Notes under the pieces: model-generated
Told to the model about the DNA's origin: nothing
Database searches by the model: none
What the model saw: only the letters and a program-made list of their open reading frames with translations
Virus record (IMG/VR): IMGVR_UViG_3300028779_000105
Span: 1 to 34,261 of that record
DNA: 34,261 bases
Direction: 5' to 3' (one strand)
Source of the DNA: a virus
Shown: in pieces, positions 32,820 to 34,261 of the stretch
Numbering within the stretch: the stretch's first letter is position 1
Layout of the letters: every line of letters starts with the position of its first letter
Made by a program: the position numbers and the translations under genes

Positions 32820-34261
32820 ATGCCGCCAATCCAGCGCCGTAAACCGTTTACCCCGCCTACGTCCGTAGCAAAGGCTACGGTGTCGAACGCCACACAGCAG
32901 TTCAGCGGTGGTACCCCTGCGGCGATAGTCACGCCGGGTCTGATCGGCCCAACAGGTAGCACAGGACCAACAGGCCCAACGGGTGCGACAGGTCCAACCG
33001 GTCCTGTTGGAGCTACCGGCGCAACCGGACCCTCCGGAGCGATTGGGGCGACAGGTCCAACGGGTAGTACCGGCCCCGCAGGTGTTACCGGCGCAACGGG
33101 CGTCACCGGCCCTGCTGGTGTCACAGGCGCGACAGGTGCAACGGGTGCGGGAACCACGGGTGCAACAGGTCCGACCGGCCCTTCGGGTGCGGCAGGTGCA
33201 GCGGGTGTAACCGGCGCGACTGGACCTTCCGGCGCTGCGGGGGCCGTTGGCGCGACTGGTGCTACGGGTCCTACCGGAAGTGCCGGTGCGGTGGGCGCTA
33301 CGGGGGCGACAGGCCCAACAGGGGCAGGCGTTACCGGGGCTACCGGGCCAACAGGTCCGAGCGGGTCGGCGGGGGCCGTTGGAGCTACGGGGCCAACGGG
33401 TAGTGCCGGAGGTGTCGGGGCTACCGGCGCAACGGGTCCAACGGGAAGTGCGGGCGCTGCGGGTGTTACAGGTCCGACAGGGGCGACGGGCGCTACCGGG
33501 GCCACCGGGGCGAACGGACACAGCCCGATCACGACCATTTCGTCGGGCTCGGTCACGATACCGGCCACCTCTTCGACGGTCGCGGTCACGTTTACGGACG
33601 CGGCGGCTTTTTCGATAGGTCAGTACGTCCTGCTCTACGACGGCACGAGCCGCATGAGCGGCCAGATCACGGCGCTCGCGGGTTCGTCGGTGACTCTTGC
33701 GGCGCTCGGCTACCCTAACGACAACTCGGCGGGTACGGTCATCGGCGCGTCGGCCACGGTCTCGCTGATCGGCAGGATCGGGATTACAGGCTATACAGGC
33801 GGCTCGACGCTGCTGTACTCGAATACGACGGTGCCTTCGGGGAACACCATCGCCAACACGACCACGCCGACCGCGTTCACCTCCTCGTTCGCTATCCCGG
33901 CAGGTTCGCTTGCGGTGGGCCAGGTGTTGCGGTTTCGCATGTGGGGCGTTTACAGCACGGCGCTGGTCGCGCCAACGATCACGGTGCAGCTCCTGTTCGG
34001 CGCGACGGTGGTGAGTACGACGGGCGCCATCACGGCGGTATCTAGCATCACGAACGGCGGTTGGCTCGGAATCATCGACCTAATCGTGACGGCGATAGGG
34101 TCCTCGGGCTCGGTGGAGTCGCAGGGGTACGGCGAGTATTCGACGGCGGTAACGACCGGGCTTTCGGTCAACATGGCGAACACGGCGGCGGTTGGCTCGA
34201 TCAACTTCAACGCATCGCAAACGGCGACGGTGGTGGTGACGTGGGGAACGGCGAGCGCGTC
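32820..34261 (+). CDS. Collagen-like fibre protein (3' end outside window)
   Basis: The frame is open from the ATG at 32820, one base after the preceding stop, to the end of the window (480 codons, no stop). Residues 1-39 are basic and probably anchor the protein; residues 40-234 are Gly-X-Y repeats, mainly GPT, GAT, GST and GVT, forming a collagen-like triple helix, with two places where a residue is missing (near GAGTTG and GAGVTG). From ~237 a beta-rich globular region follows, with [20 protein letters not shown] and [20 protein letters not shown], typical of fibre tips. It is likely a trimeric tail or head fibre contacting the host. Composition changes near 33530 toward NNG codons (TCG, ACG, GCG), so the tip may come from elsewhere. 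Confidence 0.78.
   Translation, partial: MPPIQRRKPFTPPTSVAKATVSNATQQFSGGTPAAIVTPGLIGPTGSTGPTGPTGATGPTGPVGATGATGPSGAIGATGPTGSTGPAGVTGATGVTGPAGVTGATGATGAGTTGATGPTGPSGAAGAAGVTGATGPSGAAGAVGATGATGPTGSAGAVGATGATGPTGAGVTGATGPTGPSGSAGAVGATGPTGSAGGVGATGATGPTGSAGAAGVTGPTGATGATGATGANGHSPITTISSGSVTIPATSSTVAVTFTDAAAFSIGQYVLLYDGTSRMSGQITALAGSSVTLAALGYPNDNSAGTVIGASATVSLIGRIGITGYTGGSTLLYSNTTVPSGNTIANTTTPTAFTSSFAIPAGSLAVGQVLRFRMWGVYSTALVAPTITVQLLFGATVVSTTGAITAVSSITNGGWLGIIDLIVTAIGSSGSVESQGYGEYSTAVTTGLSVNMANTAAVGSINFNASQTATVVVTWGTASA

Noticed and set aside
32938-33520. Short repeats resembling a CRISPR array
   Set aside because: The repeats are 9-base-scale codon repeats of Gly-X-Y in an open frame, with no constant repeat and variable spacer structure.
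32718-33589. Two long minus-strand frames (about 260 residues each), one full of Pro-Val-Ala, one of Arg/Cys/Thr
   Set aside because: They are the reverse-strand images of the collagen Gly-X-Y repeats; the + strand frame is clearly the gene.

Overview
The window is a stretch of a tailed, double-stranded DNA bacteriophage (Caudoviricetes) genome, or an integrated copy of one. It covers the virion-structure half of the genome. Almost every gene runs on the + strand, packed head to tail with short or overlapping junctions, and TAA, TAG and TGA all serve as stops (normal bacterial code). A P22-type portal, HK97-type capsid, two adaptor-like proteins, a nozzle-like protein and a block of very large ejection-type proteins, with no tape measure or tail sheath, point to a short-tailed (podovirus-like) virion. 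The host cannot be named from the sequence; base composition is moderately GC-rich. No terminase, replication, integrase or clear lysis gene is visible.

Layout. 1-3200: the end of one gene, then eight small genes of unknown role, including a 58-residue membrane protein and a protein with three identical-spacing zinc-binding modules. 3300-7400: terminator, portal, two small proteins, scaffold. 7480-10400: major capsid protein and two paralogous head or decoration-like proteins, each gene preceded by an RNA hairpin. 10400-14264: three glycosyltransferase-like genes (a DUF5672-type, a GT-A-like and a GT9-like protein), interrupted by a minus-strand tnpB insertion element of the IS200/IS605 superfamily that appears to have landed at the 5' end of the second one. 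14261-22312: adaptors, a pair of proteins sharing a duplicated module (one fused to an enzyme-like N-terminal region), a tiny minus-strand two-helix membrane protein, a 1278-residue nozzle-like protein, a twin-hairpin intergenic region and a small virion-like protein. 22325-32819: ejection-type proteins ending in a 2555-residue polyvalent protein with a ParB-like domain, an HExxH metallopeptidase motif and the C-terminal region typical of such proteins. 32820 to the end: a collagen-like fibre gene that runs off the window.

How it fits together. The portal, scaffold and capsid build the procapsid; adaptors and nozzle close it; the internal proteins would leave with the DNA and act in the host envelope and cytoplasm; the collagen-like fibre would contact the host. 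The sugar-transfer genes inside the virion operon, together with serine-rich tracts in two virion proteins, suggest (inference) that the phage decorates its own particle with glycans. The tnpB element is an RNA-guided nuclease gene that may behave as a homing element among related phages while damaging expression of one of these glycosyltransferases.
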